Shown here: positions 33,801 to 43,618 of the stretch, piece by piece | Position numbering within the stretch: position 1 is the stretch's first letter | Layout of the letters: each line of letters begins with the position of its first letter | DNA from: Gordonia polyisoprenivorans NBRC 16320 = JCM 10675 | Lineage (GTDB): Bacteria; Actinomycetota; Actinomycetes; Mycobacteriales; Mycobacteriaceae | NCBI RefSeq assembly: GCF_000241325.1 | Contig: NZ_BAEI01000043.1 | Coordinates: forward strand, 23,417-87,416 | Direction: 5' to 3' | DNA: 64,000 bases | The notes under the pieces: generated by a model | Databases searched by the model: none | What the model was told of the DNA's origin: nothing | The model's input: only the letters and a program-made list of their open reading frames with translations | Position numbers and translations under genes: made by a program

Positions 33801-36197
33801 ATGACCCACGAGGCCCAGTTGCACGACCTCGATCCGCGCACCCCCGTCATCGTCGGCGTCGGGCAGGCGTCCGAGCGCATCACCGACGCCGACTACCGGG
33901 GTCTGGGTGAGGCCGATCTGGCCGCCCGCGCGCTCGATGCGGCACTGACCGACACCGGCGTCGCACCCACCGAGGTGGCACGGGCCGTCGACACCGTCGT
34001 GGCGGTGCGATCCTTCGAGGTGTCGAGTCCGCTCTCGTCGTCGCCGCTGGGCCGTCCGGACAACATGCCGCGCGCGGTCGCCGGCCGGATCGGGGTCACG
34101 CCGCGGCGCGCGGTCACCGAGGTGGTCGGCGGACAGAGCCCGCAGAAACTGGTCGACGAGTTCGCGCAGTCCATCGCCGACGGCAATGCGGACGCTGTGC
34201 TGATCTTCGGCTCAGAGGTGATGTCGACGGTTCGGCACGCGCTCAAGTCTCCGCCCGCCGAAGCGCGCCCCGACTTCTCCGAGACGGTGCCCGGCGATCA
34301 CGAGGACCGCGGATTCGGGCTCAAGGGCCTCACCTCGGTGCAGGAGGCGCGACATGGACTCCTCGAGCCGATCACCCAGTACGCACTGCTGGAGAACGCC
34401 CGGCGGCACCGTCGGGGACTGTCCCGCGCCGACTACGCGCGGTCGATGGCCGAACTGTTCGCCCCGATGTCGGTGATCGCGGCCACCAATCCGCATGCGG
34501 CGTCACCGGAAGCGCGATCGGTCGAGGAAGTCGCGACGGTGTCGGACTCCAATCGCGAACTGGCCGAACCCTATACGCGCCTGTTGGTCGCGCGCGATCA
34601 GGTGAACCAGGCCGCGGGGGTCGTCGTGATGTCGGTGGCCAAGGCCACCGAACTCGGAATCGATCCCACGCGTTGGGTATTCGTGCACGGACACAGCGAT
34701 CTGCGGGAGCGGCCGTTGATGGAACGCGACGACCTGTCGACGAGTCCCGCGTCGATCGCCGCGATGAACACCGCCCTCGACATGGCCGGCCTCACCCTCG
34801 ACGACATCGCCTTCCTCGATTTCTACAGCTGTTTCCCGATCGCGGTGTTCAACATCTGCGATGCCTTCGGCCTGCGCGCCGACGATCCGCGTGGGTTGAC
34901 CGTCACCGGCGGACTGCCGTACTTCGGCGGGCCCGGCAACAACTATTCGATGCACGCGATCGCCGAGGTCGTCGATCGAGTGCGTTCGCGCCCTGGCACT
35001 TTCGGTCTCGTTGCCGCCAACGGCGGGCTGATGAGCAAGTACTCGGTGGGCATCTACGCCACCACACCGACCCCGTGGCAGGCCGGCGACGATGCCCGCA
35101 TCCAGCGAGAACTCGACAGCCGACCGTCCGTCGACGAGCGACGCAATGCCGACGGCGCCGCGACCATCGAGAGTTTCACCGTGTTGCCCGCCGACAAGAA
35201 TGGGCGCCGTAAGTCCATCGTCGTCGGCCGGCTCGGCGACGGCGCGCGCTTCGTCGCCAACGGCGCCGAGGGCGATGATGAACTCCTCGAATTGCTGACC
35301 GGGAGTGACGATCCCATCGGCTCACCGATCTACGTCCGGTCCTTCGCCCGCGGCAATCGCGTGACCGTTTCCGATGAGCGGATGTCCGAGTTGTTCCCGG
35401 TCGGACCGCACGGCTTTCGGGCAGAGTACGAGAACGTCGTCGTCCGTCGGGACGGCCGTGTCCTCGAGGTGACGATCAACCGGCCCGCGGCGCGTAATGC
35501 ACTCGACCCGGCGGCCAACGCCGAACTCGACGAGATCTTCGACGCCTACTTCGCCGACCCCGACCTCTGGGTGGCGATCCTCACCGGAGCGGGCGACAAG
35601 GCGTTCTCCGCCGGAAACGACCTGGCGCACATGGCCGGAGACGCGATGCTCGCGGTCCCGAAGAACGGCTTCGGCGGGCTCACCTCACGCCGGGAACTAC
35701 CCAAGCCGGTGATCGCCGCCGTCAACGGCGTGGCCCTCGGTGGTGGTCTCGAGATCGCTCTGGCGTGCCACATCATCGTCGCCGACGAGAAGGCGAGTTT
35801 CGGTCTGCCCGAGGTGAAGGTGGGCCTGGCCGCTGCCGCGGGCGGACTCGTTCGGCTACCGCGCGCGATCGGCCCGGCACTGGCCCGCGACATGATCCTC
35901 ACCGGCCGCCGCATCGACACCGCCGAGGCCTACCGCATCGGTCTGGTCAGCCGCATCGCCGACCACGGCCAGGTACTCGTCGCCGCACGTCAAGTGGCAC
36001 AGGAGATCCTGGCCGGCTCGCCGACGTCGGTCCGGGCATCGTTGCAGGCAATGGCCGACGCCGAGGCCATCGACGATCCGGTCGAGGCGATCGAGGCGAC
36101 CTCCTCGGTCCTCGACTCGCTGCTGATCAGTCAGGACACCATCGAGGGGATCAGTGCGTTCGTCAGCAAGCGTCCGCCGCGGTGGACGGGGCGGTAG
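33801..36197 (+). CDS. Thiolase-like (TLP1/SCP-x type) fused to enoyl-CoA hydratase
   Basis: 798 residues. Residues 1 to about 410 are a thiolase fold of the SCP-x-like type, about 440-530 match the extra C-terminal OB-like domain of TLP1 proteins, and about 542-798 are an enoyl-CoA hydratase. In the hydratase, both catalytic glutamates are present (GGGLEIALACH and SFGLPEVKVG). In the thiolase part, the nucleophile position reads VVGGQSPQKLV with no cysteine, and the C-terminal cysteine motif is replaced by AANGGLMSKYSVG. The thiolase half may bind CoA substrates rather than cleave them. The ATG at 33801 follows GGGAGG. Confidence 0.85.
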   Translation: MTHEAQLHDLDPRTPVIVGVGQASERITDADYRGLGEADLAARALDAALTDTGVAPTEVARAVDTVVAVRSFEVSSPLSSSPLGRPDNMPRAVAGRIGVTPRRAVTEVVGGQSPQKLVDEFAQSIADGNADAVLIFGSEVMSTVRHALKSPPAEARPDFSETVPGDHEDRGFGLKGLTSVQEARHGLLEPITQYALLENARRHRRGLSRADYARSMAELFAPMSVIAATNPHAASPEARSVEEVATVSDSNRELAEPYTRLLVARDQVNQAAGVVVMSVAKATELGIDPTRWVFVHGHSDLRERPLMERDDLSTSPASIAAMNTALDMAGLTLDDIAFLDFYSCFPIAVFNICDAFGLRADDPRGLTVTGGLPYFGGPGNNYSMHAIAEVVDRVRSRPGTFGLVAANGGLMSKYSVGIYATTPTPWQAGDDARIQRELDSRPSVDERRNADGAATIESFTVLPADKNGRRKSIVVGRLGDGARFVANGAEGDDELLELLTGSDDPIGSPIYVRSFARGNRVTVSDERMSELFPVGPHGFRAEYENVVVRRDGRVLEVTINRPAARNALDPAANAELDEIFDAYFADPDLWVAILTGAGDKAFSAGNDLAHMAGDAMLAVPKNGFGGLTSRRELPKPVIAAVNGVALGGGLEIALACHIIVADEKASFGLPEVKVGLAAAAGGLVRLPRAIGPALARDMILTGRRIDTAEAYRIGLVSRIADHGQVLVAARQVAQEILAGSPTSVRASLQAMADAEAIDDPVEAIEATSSVLDSLLISQDTIEGISAFVSKRPPRWTGR

Positions 36198-36277
36198 CGA
36201 TTGGCGCCGGTGCACCGTTGTGGTGCGGAAGATGTGGTGTCTCACCGGGGCTCGAGGCTCGTCGCTAACGCTCCTCA

Positions 36278-36292
36278 CACCTCGACCACCGG
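36278..36292. repeat. Second copy of interspersed repeat arm
   Basis: CACCTCGACCACCGG matches the outer arm CACCTCGACCATCGG of the element at 2034-2170 with one mismatch. The preceding 40 bp (GGGGCTCGAGGCTCGTCG region, near 36247-36264) also resembles the other element read on the opposite strand. This copy is incomplete. Confidence 0.55.
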
Positions 36293-36390
36293 GAGAAGCG
36301 TCGCCGGCGGGTATTAGCACCTCAGCGGGAGAAGCGGTCGCCGGCGGGTGGCGGCCACCAGCAGGAGAAGGGTCGCCACCGGGTGGGCGA
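36289..36390. repeat. Tandem repeat, three units of about 36 bp
   Basis: Units begin at about 36289, 36325 and 36361, each with GGGAGAAG (or AGGAGAAG) followed by a GTCGCC-GCGGGT core. The second and third units are exactly 36 bp apart; the first is 1 bp shorter inside. The array ends 2 bp before the FAD-oxidase gene stop codon. It is non-coding and may vary in copy number between strains. Confidence 0.7.
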
Positions 36391-36391
36391 G

Positions 36392-37786
36392 TCAGAGGAT
36401 CACACCGGGATTCAGCAGGCCGTCGGGATCGAGGGTGGCCTTGATGGCGGCGGTCAGCTCCATGACGTCTGGGCCGACCTGATCGGGGAGCCAGCCCTTC
36501 TTCAGTCGGCCGACGCCGTGCTCACCGGTGATCGTGCCGCCCAACGAGATCGCCAGGTCCATCACCTGGCCGAACGCCGTCTGGGCGCGGTCGTGCTCGT
36601 CGGCGTCGTCGGGATCGAACACGATGAGCGGATGGGTATTGCCATCACCGGCGTGGGCGATCACCGAGATCATCACCGCGTTGTCGCTCGCGATCCTGCC
36701 GACCCCGTCGATCAGTGCGGGCAGGGCCGGTAGCGGCACCCCGACGTCTTCGAGCAGCAGCGAACCGAGTTTCTCCACCGCGGGGATCGCCGCGCGACGG
36801 GCAGCGGTGAACGCCTCCCCCTCGGCGGCGTCGGTGGTGTCGAAAACCTCGGCCGCGCCGCAGGATTCGAAGGCCTCGCGGATGATCTCGACCTCGGCCA
36901 CACCGGCCGGGCCGGGCGCATCGGACTGCGCCACGAGCAGTGCTCCCGCATCCCGGTCGAGTCCCATCCGGAGCATGTCCTCGACGGCGTTGATCGAGAC
37001 CTTGTCCATGAACTCCAGCATCGCCGGCCGAATCCTGGCGGTGATCGCGAGAACCGCCTCGCTCGCCGAATGCACCGACGAGAAGGTACCGACCACCGTG
37101 CACGCCGACGCCTGCGGTGGCAGCAGCCGCAAGGTGACCTCGGTGATGATCCCGAGCAGGCCTTCGCTGCCGACGAACAGTTTGGTCAGCGACAGCCCGG
37201 CCGAATCCTTGAGTTGCTTGCCGCCGAGGCGGATCGCGCGGCCGTCGGCCAGCACCACCTGCATACCGAGCACGTAGTCGGTGGTGACGCCGTACTTGAC
37301 GCAGCACAGCCCGCCTGCGTTGGTGGCCACGTTGCCGCCGATCGAGCAGATCTCGAATGACGACGGGTCCGGCGGGTACCAGAGATCGTGTGCCGCGGCA
37401 GCGGCCTTCACCTCGGCGTTGAACAGCCCCGGCTGCACCACCGCGGTTCGGGTGGCGGTGTCGATGCTCATCTCGCGCATCTTCTCCGTCGAGAGCATCA
37501 CGGCGCCGTCGACGGCCGTCGAACCGCCCGAGAGGCTGGTGCCCGCGCCTCGGGTGATGATCGGGACGCGATGAGCGGCACACCAGCGGACCACCGTCTG
37601 AACGTGCTCGGTGGTCGTTGGGCGGATGAGCGCGAGCGGTGTACCGGCCGTCGGGTCGAAGGCTCTGTCCTGCCGATACCCGGCAAGGATGTCGGGGTCG
37701 GTGACGATCATCTGGTCGGGGAGGTCGGCGCGCAGATCGGCGAGGTCCACGCTGCCGGTCTCGGTACTCGTGTGCACACTGCTCAT
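36392..37786 (-). CDS. FAD-linked oxidase (GlcD/D-lactate dehydrogenase type)
   Basis: 464 residues. A PCMH-type FAD-binding domain (PIITRGAGTSLSGGSTAVDG, then PSSFEICSIGGNVATNAGG and FVGSEGLLGIITEVTLRL) is followed by the FAD-oxidase C-terminal domain ending GTITGEHGVGRLKKGW. It oxidises a 2-hydroxy acid such as glycolate or D-lactate to the keto acid; GlcE/GlcF partners are not nearby, so it is probably a single-subunit enzyme. The ATG at 37786 fits the family; the frame is open further upstream. Confidence 0.9.
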   Translation of the reverse strand: MSSVHTSTETGSVDLADLRADLPDQMIVTDPDILAGYRQDRAFDPTAGTPLALIRPTTTEHVQTVVRWCAAHRVPIITRGAGTSLSGGSTAVDGAVMLSTEKMREMSIDTATRTAVVQPGLFNAEVKAAAAAHDLWYPPDPSSFEICSIGGNVATNAGGLCCVKYGVTTDYVLGMQVVLADGRAIRLGGKQLKDSAGLSLTKLFVGSEGLLGIITEVTLRLLPPQASACTVVGTFSSVHSASEAVLAITARIRPAMLEFMDKVSINAVEDMLRMGLDRDAGALLVAQSDAPGPAGVAEVEIIREAFESCGAAEVFDTTDAAEGEAFTAARRAAIPAVEKLGSLLLEDVGVPLPALPALIDGVGRIASDNAVMISVIAHAGDGNTHPLIVFDPDDADEHDRAQTAFGQVMDLAISLGGTITGEHGVGRLKKGWLPDQVGPDVMELTAAIKATLDPDGLLNPGVIL

Positions 37787-37911
37787 GGGTTCAGCGTAGG
37801 CGTGGCCGCCGGGTGCCCGTGTCCCTTCCTGAGACCCGCACCGGCACGCCCCTGCGGTGAACGTTTGGCCAACGTCCACACTCCACCGGCGCCCTCACGC
37901 ACTATGGAGTG

Positions 37912-38340
37912 ATGACCGACTTCAACAAGACCATCATCGACGAGTTCCACGCCAACGACGGCACCGTCACCACCATGGGCTTCGGCCGTAACCTCGTCCT
38001 CGTTCACTCGATCGGCGCCAAATCGGGGGCGCAGCGGGTGACGCCGCTGATGTCGCTGCCCGACGGCGCCGGAGGCCGCTTCATCGTCGGCAGCGCGGCC
38101 GGCTCTCCGAAGGATCCGGCGTGGGTACACAATCTGCGCAAGAATCCGGAGATCACCATCGAATACGCCGGCGAGAAATCCGGGATCGAAAAGCATCCGG
38201 CGACCGCCACCGAACTCGATCCGGCGCAGCGTGAACAAGCGTGGCAGGGTTTCGTCTCGGCGTCCGAGCAATTCCTGAAATACACCGAAACCGCCGAAGG
38301 CCGCGTCTTCCCGATCTTTCGCCTGACGCCCAAGAAGTGA
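37912..38340 (+). CDS. Ddn-like deazaflavin (F420)-dependent nitroreductase-family protein
   Basis: 142 residues in the split beta-barrel fold of the mycobacterial Ddn family. LVHSIGAKSGAQRVTPLMSL and AWVHNLRKNPEITIEYAG are the family signature that positions F420. Such proteins use reduced F420 to reduce quinones or other substrates. A GTG directly before the ATG is an alternative start. It diverges from the FAD-oxidase gene and is followed 28 bp later by a Ser/Thr kinase gene. Confidence 0.85.
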   Translation: MTDFNKTIIDEFHANDGTVTTMGFGRNLVLVHSIGAKSGAQRVTPLMSLPDGAGGRFIVGSAAGSPKDPAWVHNLRKNPEITIEYAGEKSGIEKHPATATELDPAQREQAWQGFVSASEQFLKYTETAEGRVFPIFRLTPKK

Positions 38341-38368
38341 TTTCGGCGCAAGCCGATATCCTGACGAG

Positions 38369-39283
38369 ATGTTCGGGGTTGGCGAGACGGTCGCGGGTTT
38401 CGAGATCGACGCCGTCGTGGGTCACGGCAGCAGTGCCGACGTCTACCGGGTGCACCGCACCGGCGAGTCGACGCCGCTCGCGCTGAAGGTTCTGCACGCC
38501 GACGACGGCGACACCGGCCGGGCGCGAGAACGCTTCGAGCGAGAGTTCGGGATTGCGTCGCTCCTCGACCATCCGCACATCGTGGCCATGGTCTCGCGCG
38601 GTGAGGTACTCGTCGATTCGTCTCCGCCGCGGACGCAGCTGTGGCTGGCGATGCAGTACGTGGCCGGTCCGTCGGCGATGTCGCTGATCCCGCGTGAGGA
38701 TCAACAGCCGCGGGTGCCCGCGGTACTGCGCGTGGCAGCGCAGATCGGCGACGCCCTGGACTACGCACACTCCCGCGAGATCCTGCATCGGGACGTCAAA
38801 CCCGCGAACATCCTGCTGACGTCCACCTCCGACGACACCGACGCCGTGCTCAGCGACTTCGGTATCGCGCGACTCCTCGACGACACCCGGCCCCTCGCCC
38901 GCAACGGGCGGGTCCAGGGGTCCATCGCCTACGCTGCCCCCGAATTACTTCAGGCACAACAACTCTCCCCGGCCACCGACGTGTATTCGTTCGCGTGCTC
39001 GCTGGTGGAGTTGTTCACCGGGCTGCCGCCGTTCCCACGGTCCACGCCGTTCGCCATCACCTACGCCCACCTGCGTGACGAGCCGCCGAAGCTCACCCGG
39101 CGCCGCGATTGGCTTCCGTCGGCGCTGAATTCGGTGTTCGCCAAGGCGCTCGCCAAGAAGCCCGAGGAGCGCTACCAGACGTGCACCGAGTTCGTCGACA
39201 TCATCACCCGCGCTCTGCGTGACGTGCCGGTACCGGCACACAATCCGCGACGGCGGCGCCGCGTGCGCGGATATCCGGGCTGA
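38369..39283 (+). CDS. Soluble Ser/Thr protein kinase (PknB-like catalytic domain)
   Basis: 304 residues that comprise little more than a Hanks-type kinase. Visible features are the glycine loop [13 protein letters not shown], the catalytic lysine in [17 protein letters not shown], the DFG motif in LSDFGIAR, and APE in YAAPELLQ. There is no transmembrane helix or extracellular PASTA domain, and the C-terminus is a short basic tail ([11 protein letters not shown]). It should act in the cytosol. Its target and signal are unknown. Confidence 0.92.
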   Translation: MFGVGETVAGFEIDAVVGHGSSADVYRVHRTGESTPLALKVLHADDGDTGRARERFEREFGIASLLDHPHIVAMVSRGEVLVDSSPPRTQLWLAMQYVAGPSAMSLIPREDQQPRVPAVLRVAAQIGDALDYAHSREILHRDVKPANILLTSTSDDTDAVLSDFGIARLLDDTRPLARNGRVQGSIAYAAPELLQAQQLSPATDVYSFACSLVELFTGLPPFPRSTPFAITYAHLRDEPPKLTRRRDWLPSALNSVFAKALAKKPEERYQTCTEFVDIITRALRDVPVPAHNPRRRRRVRGYPG

Positions 39284-39560
39284 TCGGCGACACACAGCCG
39301 GCGTGACGCCGACCACACCCGGCCGTCATGTTAAATCGGACATCCGGCCCACATCCCGTTTCGGGGCAGGTCTTTTCGTGCCCAGTGGTCCGATATCCGG
39401 GTCGGCGAATCGCGAATCTGTTTACATGGATCTCCCATTCATGTCACAACCACTCCCTAACTTGGGTTCCCGTCCATCACACATGTGCCGCAGCGCAACC
39501 CGCTCGCGGCCGACGACGCCGGTCGACCCACCACTTGTCGACCCACACCAAGGGGAACCA

Positions 39561-41060
39561 TTGACGGCCGAATCATCGACCTCGTACGACAATTCCGCTC
39601 TCACCCATGAGGACGAGGGTTACCACAAGAGTCTGAAGCCGCGGCAGATCCAGATGATCGCCATCGGCGGCGCGATCGGCACCGGCCTGTTCATGGGCGC
39701 CGGCAGCCGACTCCACGATGCAGGCCCGGGCCTGTTCATCACCTACGCCGTCTGCGGCGTGTTCGTGTTCTTCATCCTGCGCGCCCTCGGCGAGCTGGTG
39801 CTCCATCGCCCGTCATCCGGGTCGTTCGTCTCCTACGCGCGTGAGTTCTTCGGTGAGAAAACAGCTTTCGTCACCGGTTGGCTCTACTTCTTCAACTGGG
39901 CGGCCACCGCCATCGTCGACGTCACCGCGATCGCGCTCTACGTCCACTACTGGGGCATGTTCGAAGCGATCCCCCAGTGGCTGATCGCATTGGTCGCCCT
40001 GTGCATCGTGATGGCGATGAACATCATCTCGGTGAAACTGTTCGGCGAGATGGAGTTCTGGGCGTCGATCATCAAGGTCGCCGCACTGGTCACCTTCCTC
40101 GTCGTCGGCATCATCTTCCTCGGCGGACGCTTCGACATCGACGGCGCCGCCACCGGATTCAGCGTGATCTCCGACAACGGTGGCATGTTCCCGACCGGCA
40201 TGTTCTCACTGGTGATCGTCACCTCCGGCGTCATCTTTGCTTACGCCGCAGTCGAATTGGTGGGTACCGCCGCCGGCGAGACCGCCGAACCGGCCAAGGT
40301 CATGCCGCGCGCCATCAACTCGGTCATCGTGCGCATCGCCGTGTTCTACGTGGGATCGCTGGTGGTGCTGGCACTGCTGCTGCCCTACACCACCTACAAG
40401 GCCGGCGAGAGTCCGTTCGTCACGTTCTTCTCCAAGATCGGCGTCCCCGCCGCCGGCGGCATCATGAACCTCGTCGTGCTCACCGCGGCACTGTCGAGCC
40501 TCAACGCCGGTCTCTACTCCACCGGCCGCACCCTGCGGTCGATGGCGATGAACGGCAGCGGCCCGGCGTTCACGGCCAAGATGAACCGCAACGGCGTGCC
40601 CTTCGGCGGCATCGCGCTGACCGGTGCGCTGACCCTGCTCGGCGTCGTACTCAACCTGTTCGTCCCGGCCGAGGCCTTCAACATCGCCCTGGATCTCTCG
40701 GCGCTGGGCATCATTTCGACCTGGGGCATGATCGTCGCCTGCCAGATCCAGCTGTACCGATGGGAGCAGAAGGGCATTCTCACGCGGCCGGCGTTCCGGC
40801 TGCCGGGCACGCCATACACCAGCTACCTGACGCTGCTGTTCCTCGCGGCCGTCGTGGTGTTGATGTGCTGGGACAACTACTGGAATCTCATCGCCATCAT
40901 CGTCGGGATCCCACTGCTGACCGGCGGTTGGTTCGCCTGCCGCGGCAAGGTGTTGGCGATCTCCCGACAGCGGCAGGGCTACACCGGCGAGTACCCGGTG
41001 ATGCCGCAACCGCCGGTGCCCGAAGGCCCCGGCGAGGCCGACGCGAGGGATCGGGACTGA
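39561..41060 (+). CDS. ansP: Amino acid permease, L-asparagine permease type
   Basis: 499 residues with 12 hydrophobic segments of the amino acid-polyamine-organocation superfamily. [20 protein letters not shown] and the following GTGLFMGAG match the AnsP/GabP group near the start. It should import asparagine or a related amino acid with protons. A TTG at 39561 after AAGGGGAACCA is the preferred start and fits AnsP proteins; an upstream in-frame ATG at 39426 would add 45 low-complexity residues. The 277-bp upstream gap shows no other gene. It ends at a hairpin shared with the convergent gene. Confidence 0.8.
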   Translation: MTAESSTSYDNSALTHEDEGYHKSLKPRQIQMIAIGGAIGTGLFMGAGSRLHDAGPGLFITYAVCGVFVFFILRALGELVLHRPSSGSFVSYAREFFGEKTAFVTGWLYFFNWAATAIVDVTAIALYVHYWGMFEAIPQWLIALVALCIVMAMNIISVKLFGEMEFWASIIKVAALVTFLVVGIIFLGGRFDIDGAATGFSVISDNGGMFPTGMFSLVIVTSGVIFAYAAVELVGTAAGETAEPAKVMPRAINSVIVRIAVFYVGSLVVLALLLPYTTYKAGESPFVTFFSKIGVPAAGGIMNLVVLTAALSSLNAGLYSTGRTLRSMAMNGSGPAFTAKMNRNGVPFGGIALTGALTLLGVVLNLFVPAEAFNIALDLSALGIISTWGMIVACQIQLYRWEQKGILTRPAFRLPGTPYTSYLTLLFLAAVVVLMCWDNYWNLIAIIVGIPLLTGGWFACRGKVLAISRQRQGYTGEYPVMPQPPVPEGPGEADARDRD

Positions 41061-41068
41061 CGGACCGT

Positions 41069-41113
41069 CGCGCGGGGTGAGGGGTGCCGGAGCCGCACGC
41101 CTCACCCCGCGCG
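41069..41113. terminator. Bidirectional hairpin
   Basis: CGCGCGGGGTGAGG (41069-41082) and CCTCACCCCGCGCG (41100-41113) are perfect 14-bp complements with a 17-bp loop. It lies between the convergent permease and amidohydrolase genes and overlaps the last codons of the latter. Confidence 0.75.
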
Positions 41114-42244
41114 CGTGTGTTCCGGCGTGGTGATGCCGTACACGCGGCGCGCGGTGTTGCGAAAGACGTTGCCCAGCACGTTGTCTCCCCAGGGTTCGAG
41201 GATCTCGGTCAGGCTCGCGATGACGGTGTCGATCGATGCATTCGGTTTGTCGATCGGGAAGTTGGAGCCGAACATGACCCGGCTCGCACCGAAGTGACCG
41301 ACGACGTGTTGGACCAGCGGGCCGACCATCTGTGTCAGGGTCTCGCGGGTACCGATGTTGCCCCACGGTTCACGACCGTAGCCGAGGACCGGCATGGCCA
41401 GCCCGGAAAGTTTGACCACCACATTGCGTTCGGCGGCAATCGAGGTCATGCGCTCACGCCACAGGCGCAGGATGTCGGCGCGGGCCGCCGCGGTGGTCCC
41501 GGTGCGCAGCCCGACGGGGCCGAAAGCGCCGACCGGACAACCGAAATGGTCGACGATGACGGTGGTGTCGGGGAATTCGCGGGCGAGGGTGATCACGTCG
41601 TAGAGCTGATGGGAGTAGACGAAGACCTCCACGGCGAGCCCGCGGGCGGCGACCTTCTCGACACCGGAGAGGAAGTCGGCCGATGCGAGCATGCCGTCGA
41701 CCGGCCCGGCCGACCGGACCTTCGGGTCCGGATGGCGCGTCGCGGTGACCTGGATACCGCGCACCCGATCGCTGAGCGCGCGTTGCGCGTCCAGGCGCGC
41801 CTCGAAGCCCTCGGCCCGCGGATCGCCGCGCACCATCACCGCACCGAGCGTCGGGGCCACGCCGACCCCGAACGGCAGTCCCTGCAGGTAGTCGATCTCG
41901 TCGACGGCCTGCCGACTCGCGTCGGGCTCCTCGACATCGCCGAGGCGCCAGTACGATTCGGACACCACCACCGACTCGATGCCCACCCCCACCACTTGCG
42001 CCACCGGCGCGATGTCGGCGCCGTAGTGCCGCGGCTCATACGCACGGCCGATGATGTGCGGGGTCAGCACATAATCGCGCTCGGCCTGGGGAACGGCGAC
42101 CGAAAAAAGCCTGTCCCCCACTTTGGGGACAAATCGGTATCCACGCGCGACGGGATTACGCGACCACGGTGTCCGACGCGGATTCCATTGTTGGACGTGG
42201 GCGTCGACGATCCCCGATATCGTTCCGGCCAACATTGTCACCAT
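41102..42244 (-). CDS. Amidohydrolase_2-family TIM-barrel hydrolase
   Basis: About 380 residues. VDAHVQQWNPRRTPWSRN near the start, DHFGCPVG in the middle and RVMFGSNFPIDKP near the end are the landmarks of this family of metal-dependent hydrolases and decarboxylases. The N-terminal metal motif, normally HxH, reads H-V-Q-Q (CAC GTC CAA CAA), so one ligand is missing. The start is uncertain: ATGs at 42271, 42244 and 42235 are in frame with weak ribosome sites. It diverges from the flavohaemoprotein gene. Substrate unknown. Confidence 0.8.
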   Translation of the reverse strand: MVTMLAGTISGIVDAHVQQWNPRRTPWSRNPVARGYRFVPKVGDRLFSVAVPQAERDYVLTPHIIGRAYEPRHYGADIAPVAQVVGVGIESVVVSESYWRLGDVEEPDASRQAVDEIDYLQGLPFGVGVAPTLGAVMVRGDPRAEGFEARLDAQRALSDRVRGIQVTATRHPDPKVRSAGPVDGMLASADFLSGVEKVAARGLAVEVFVYSHQLYDVITLAREFPDTTVIVDHFGCPVGAFGPVGLRTGTTAAARADILRLWRERMTSIAAERNVVVKLSGLAMPVLGYGREPWGNIGTRETLTQMVGPLVQHVVGHFGASRVMFGSNFPIDKPNASIDTVIASLTEILEPWGDNVLGNVFRNTARRVYGITTPEHTRAG

Positions 42245-42440
42245 TCGAGATTGCCATAGTTGTTGACGCATCTCATGCGTTCGACGGACGAAAAGAATTG
42301 CCGGTCGTCGCCATCCTCGGATCGGCTGCGCCACGGCGACGGCCCGCGGGTGAACCGAACTGTCGGTGACGCAGGGCAGAATGGAGATGTTGTCGGTTGA
42401 CCGGTGATCGGTGACCAGTGATCGGTGGGAGGTGTGCGCA

Positions 42441-43592
42441 ATGGCGAGTCATTCCCGCCATGTGCTGCATCAACTCCGCGACCTGATCGCCCGCGATCCC
42501 GACCGCTTTGCCCGCAACATCTACACGCGACTGTTCGCCATCGACCCCGACCTGCGCGAACTGTTCGGCGCGATGATGGCGCATCAGCGCGAGGCGTTTT
42601 ACCACGTCATCGACCACGTCCTCGACGTCATCCCGAGCCCGGACGGACAGGCCGAACTCGTGGAGTTCCTGGCGCAACTCGGGCGCGACCACCGCAAGTA
42701 CGGGGTGCAGCCCGAGCACTATCAGGCGATCTTCCGGGCATTGATGGGTGAGTTCGCGGTCACGCTCGGCGATCAGTGGGACGACGAGGCCCAGCGGACC
42801 GTCGGGCAGGCGATGATGCTCGTCACCGGTGTGATGCGCGGAGCGGCGCAGACCGCGTCGGGGCCGGCGACCTGGACCGCCCGCGTGGTGGAGAAGTTCC
42901 GCATCAGCCGCGGTCTGGCGGTGGTGCGACTCGTCACCGACACGCCACTGCGCTTCAACACGGGCCAATACCTCGAGGCCCAGATCCCCCAATGGCCGAA
43001 GGTGTGGCGCAACCTCTCCCCGGCGATTCCGCCCAATCCGCACGGCGAGTTGGAGTTCCACGTGCGCGCGGTACCCGGTGGCACGGTCAGTCCGGCGATC
43101 GTCGCTCAGACCCAGCCCGGCGACGTGTGGACGTTCGGTCAGTCGCACGGCACGCTGCACATCGACGGCGACCGCGAGGTACTCATGGTCGCCGGCGGCA
43201 CCGGCCTGGCGCCCCTGCGCGCACTGCTCATCGAGATGTCGGCGCTGGCGACCTCTCCGCCCACCCACGTCTACTACGGGGCGCGGTATCCCGGTGAGCT
43301 GTACGACCTACCGGTGTTGCGTCAGATCGCGGCGACCAATCCGTGGCTCACGATCACCGCGGTGTCGGAGGAGCAGACCGATCCGTGGTGGCTCGACGAC
43401 CCGGTCCGGCCCGCCGAGCTCGGCATCGACCATCGCATCGGTCGGCTCGTCGACGTCGTCGGCGCCGCGGGCAGCTGGGACGACCGGCAAACCCTGATCA
43501 CCGGCTCACCGATGATGGTGGAGAACACTCGGCGCGGGCTGATCATCGCCGGGGTGCGGGCCAGCCTCATCCAGCACGACCCGATGTTCTAG
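42441..43592 (+). CDS. Flavohaemoprotein (globin + ferredoxin reductase-like)
   Basis: 383 residues. An N-terminal globin domain (residues 1 to about 135; RKYGVQPEHYQAIFRALM holds the proximal-helix histidine region) is joined to an FAD/NAD(P)H reductase domain (VRLVTDTPLRFNTGQYLEAQ, then VAGGTGLAPLRALL). Classical flavohaemoglobins detoxify nitric oxide; mycobacterial type II members differ at the haem and flavin sites and may oxidise D-lactate or lipids instead. This protein looks closer to the latter group. The ATG at 42441 follows GGGAGG; direct repeats of GATCGGTG lie just upstream. Confidence 0.88.
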   Translation: MASHSRHVLHQLRDLIARDPDRFARNIYTRLFAIDPDLRELFGAMMAHQREAFYHVIDHVLDVIPSPDGQAELVEFLAQLGRDHRKYGVQPEHYQAIFRALMGEFAVTLGDQWDDEAQRTVGQAMMLVTGVMRGAAQTASGPATWTARVVEKFRISRGLAVVRLVTDTPLRFNTGQYLEAQIPQWPKVWRNLSPAIPPNPHGELEFHVRAVPGGTVSPAIVAQTQPGDVWTFGQSHGTLHIDGDREVLMVAGGTGLAPLRALLIEMSALATSPPTHVYYGARYPGELYDLPVLRQIAATNPWLTITAVSEEQTDPWWLDDPVRPAELGIDHRIGRLVDVVGAAGSWDDRQTLITGSPMMVENTRRGLIIAGVRASLIQHDPMF

Positions 43593-43618
43593 CGCCCGTC
43601 TCGACGCTGCTGCGGCCG

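Noticed and set aside
36289..36390. Short CRISPR array
   Set aside because: The units are contiguous tandem copies without unique spacers, so it is a simple tandem repeat.
39426..39560. N-terminal extension of the permease from an upstream ATG
   Set aside because: It would add 45 low-complexity residues not expected in AnsP proteins; the TTG at 39561 has a good ribosome site.
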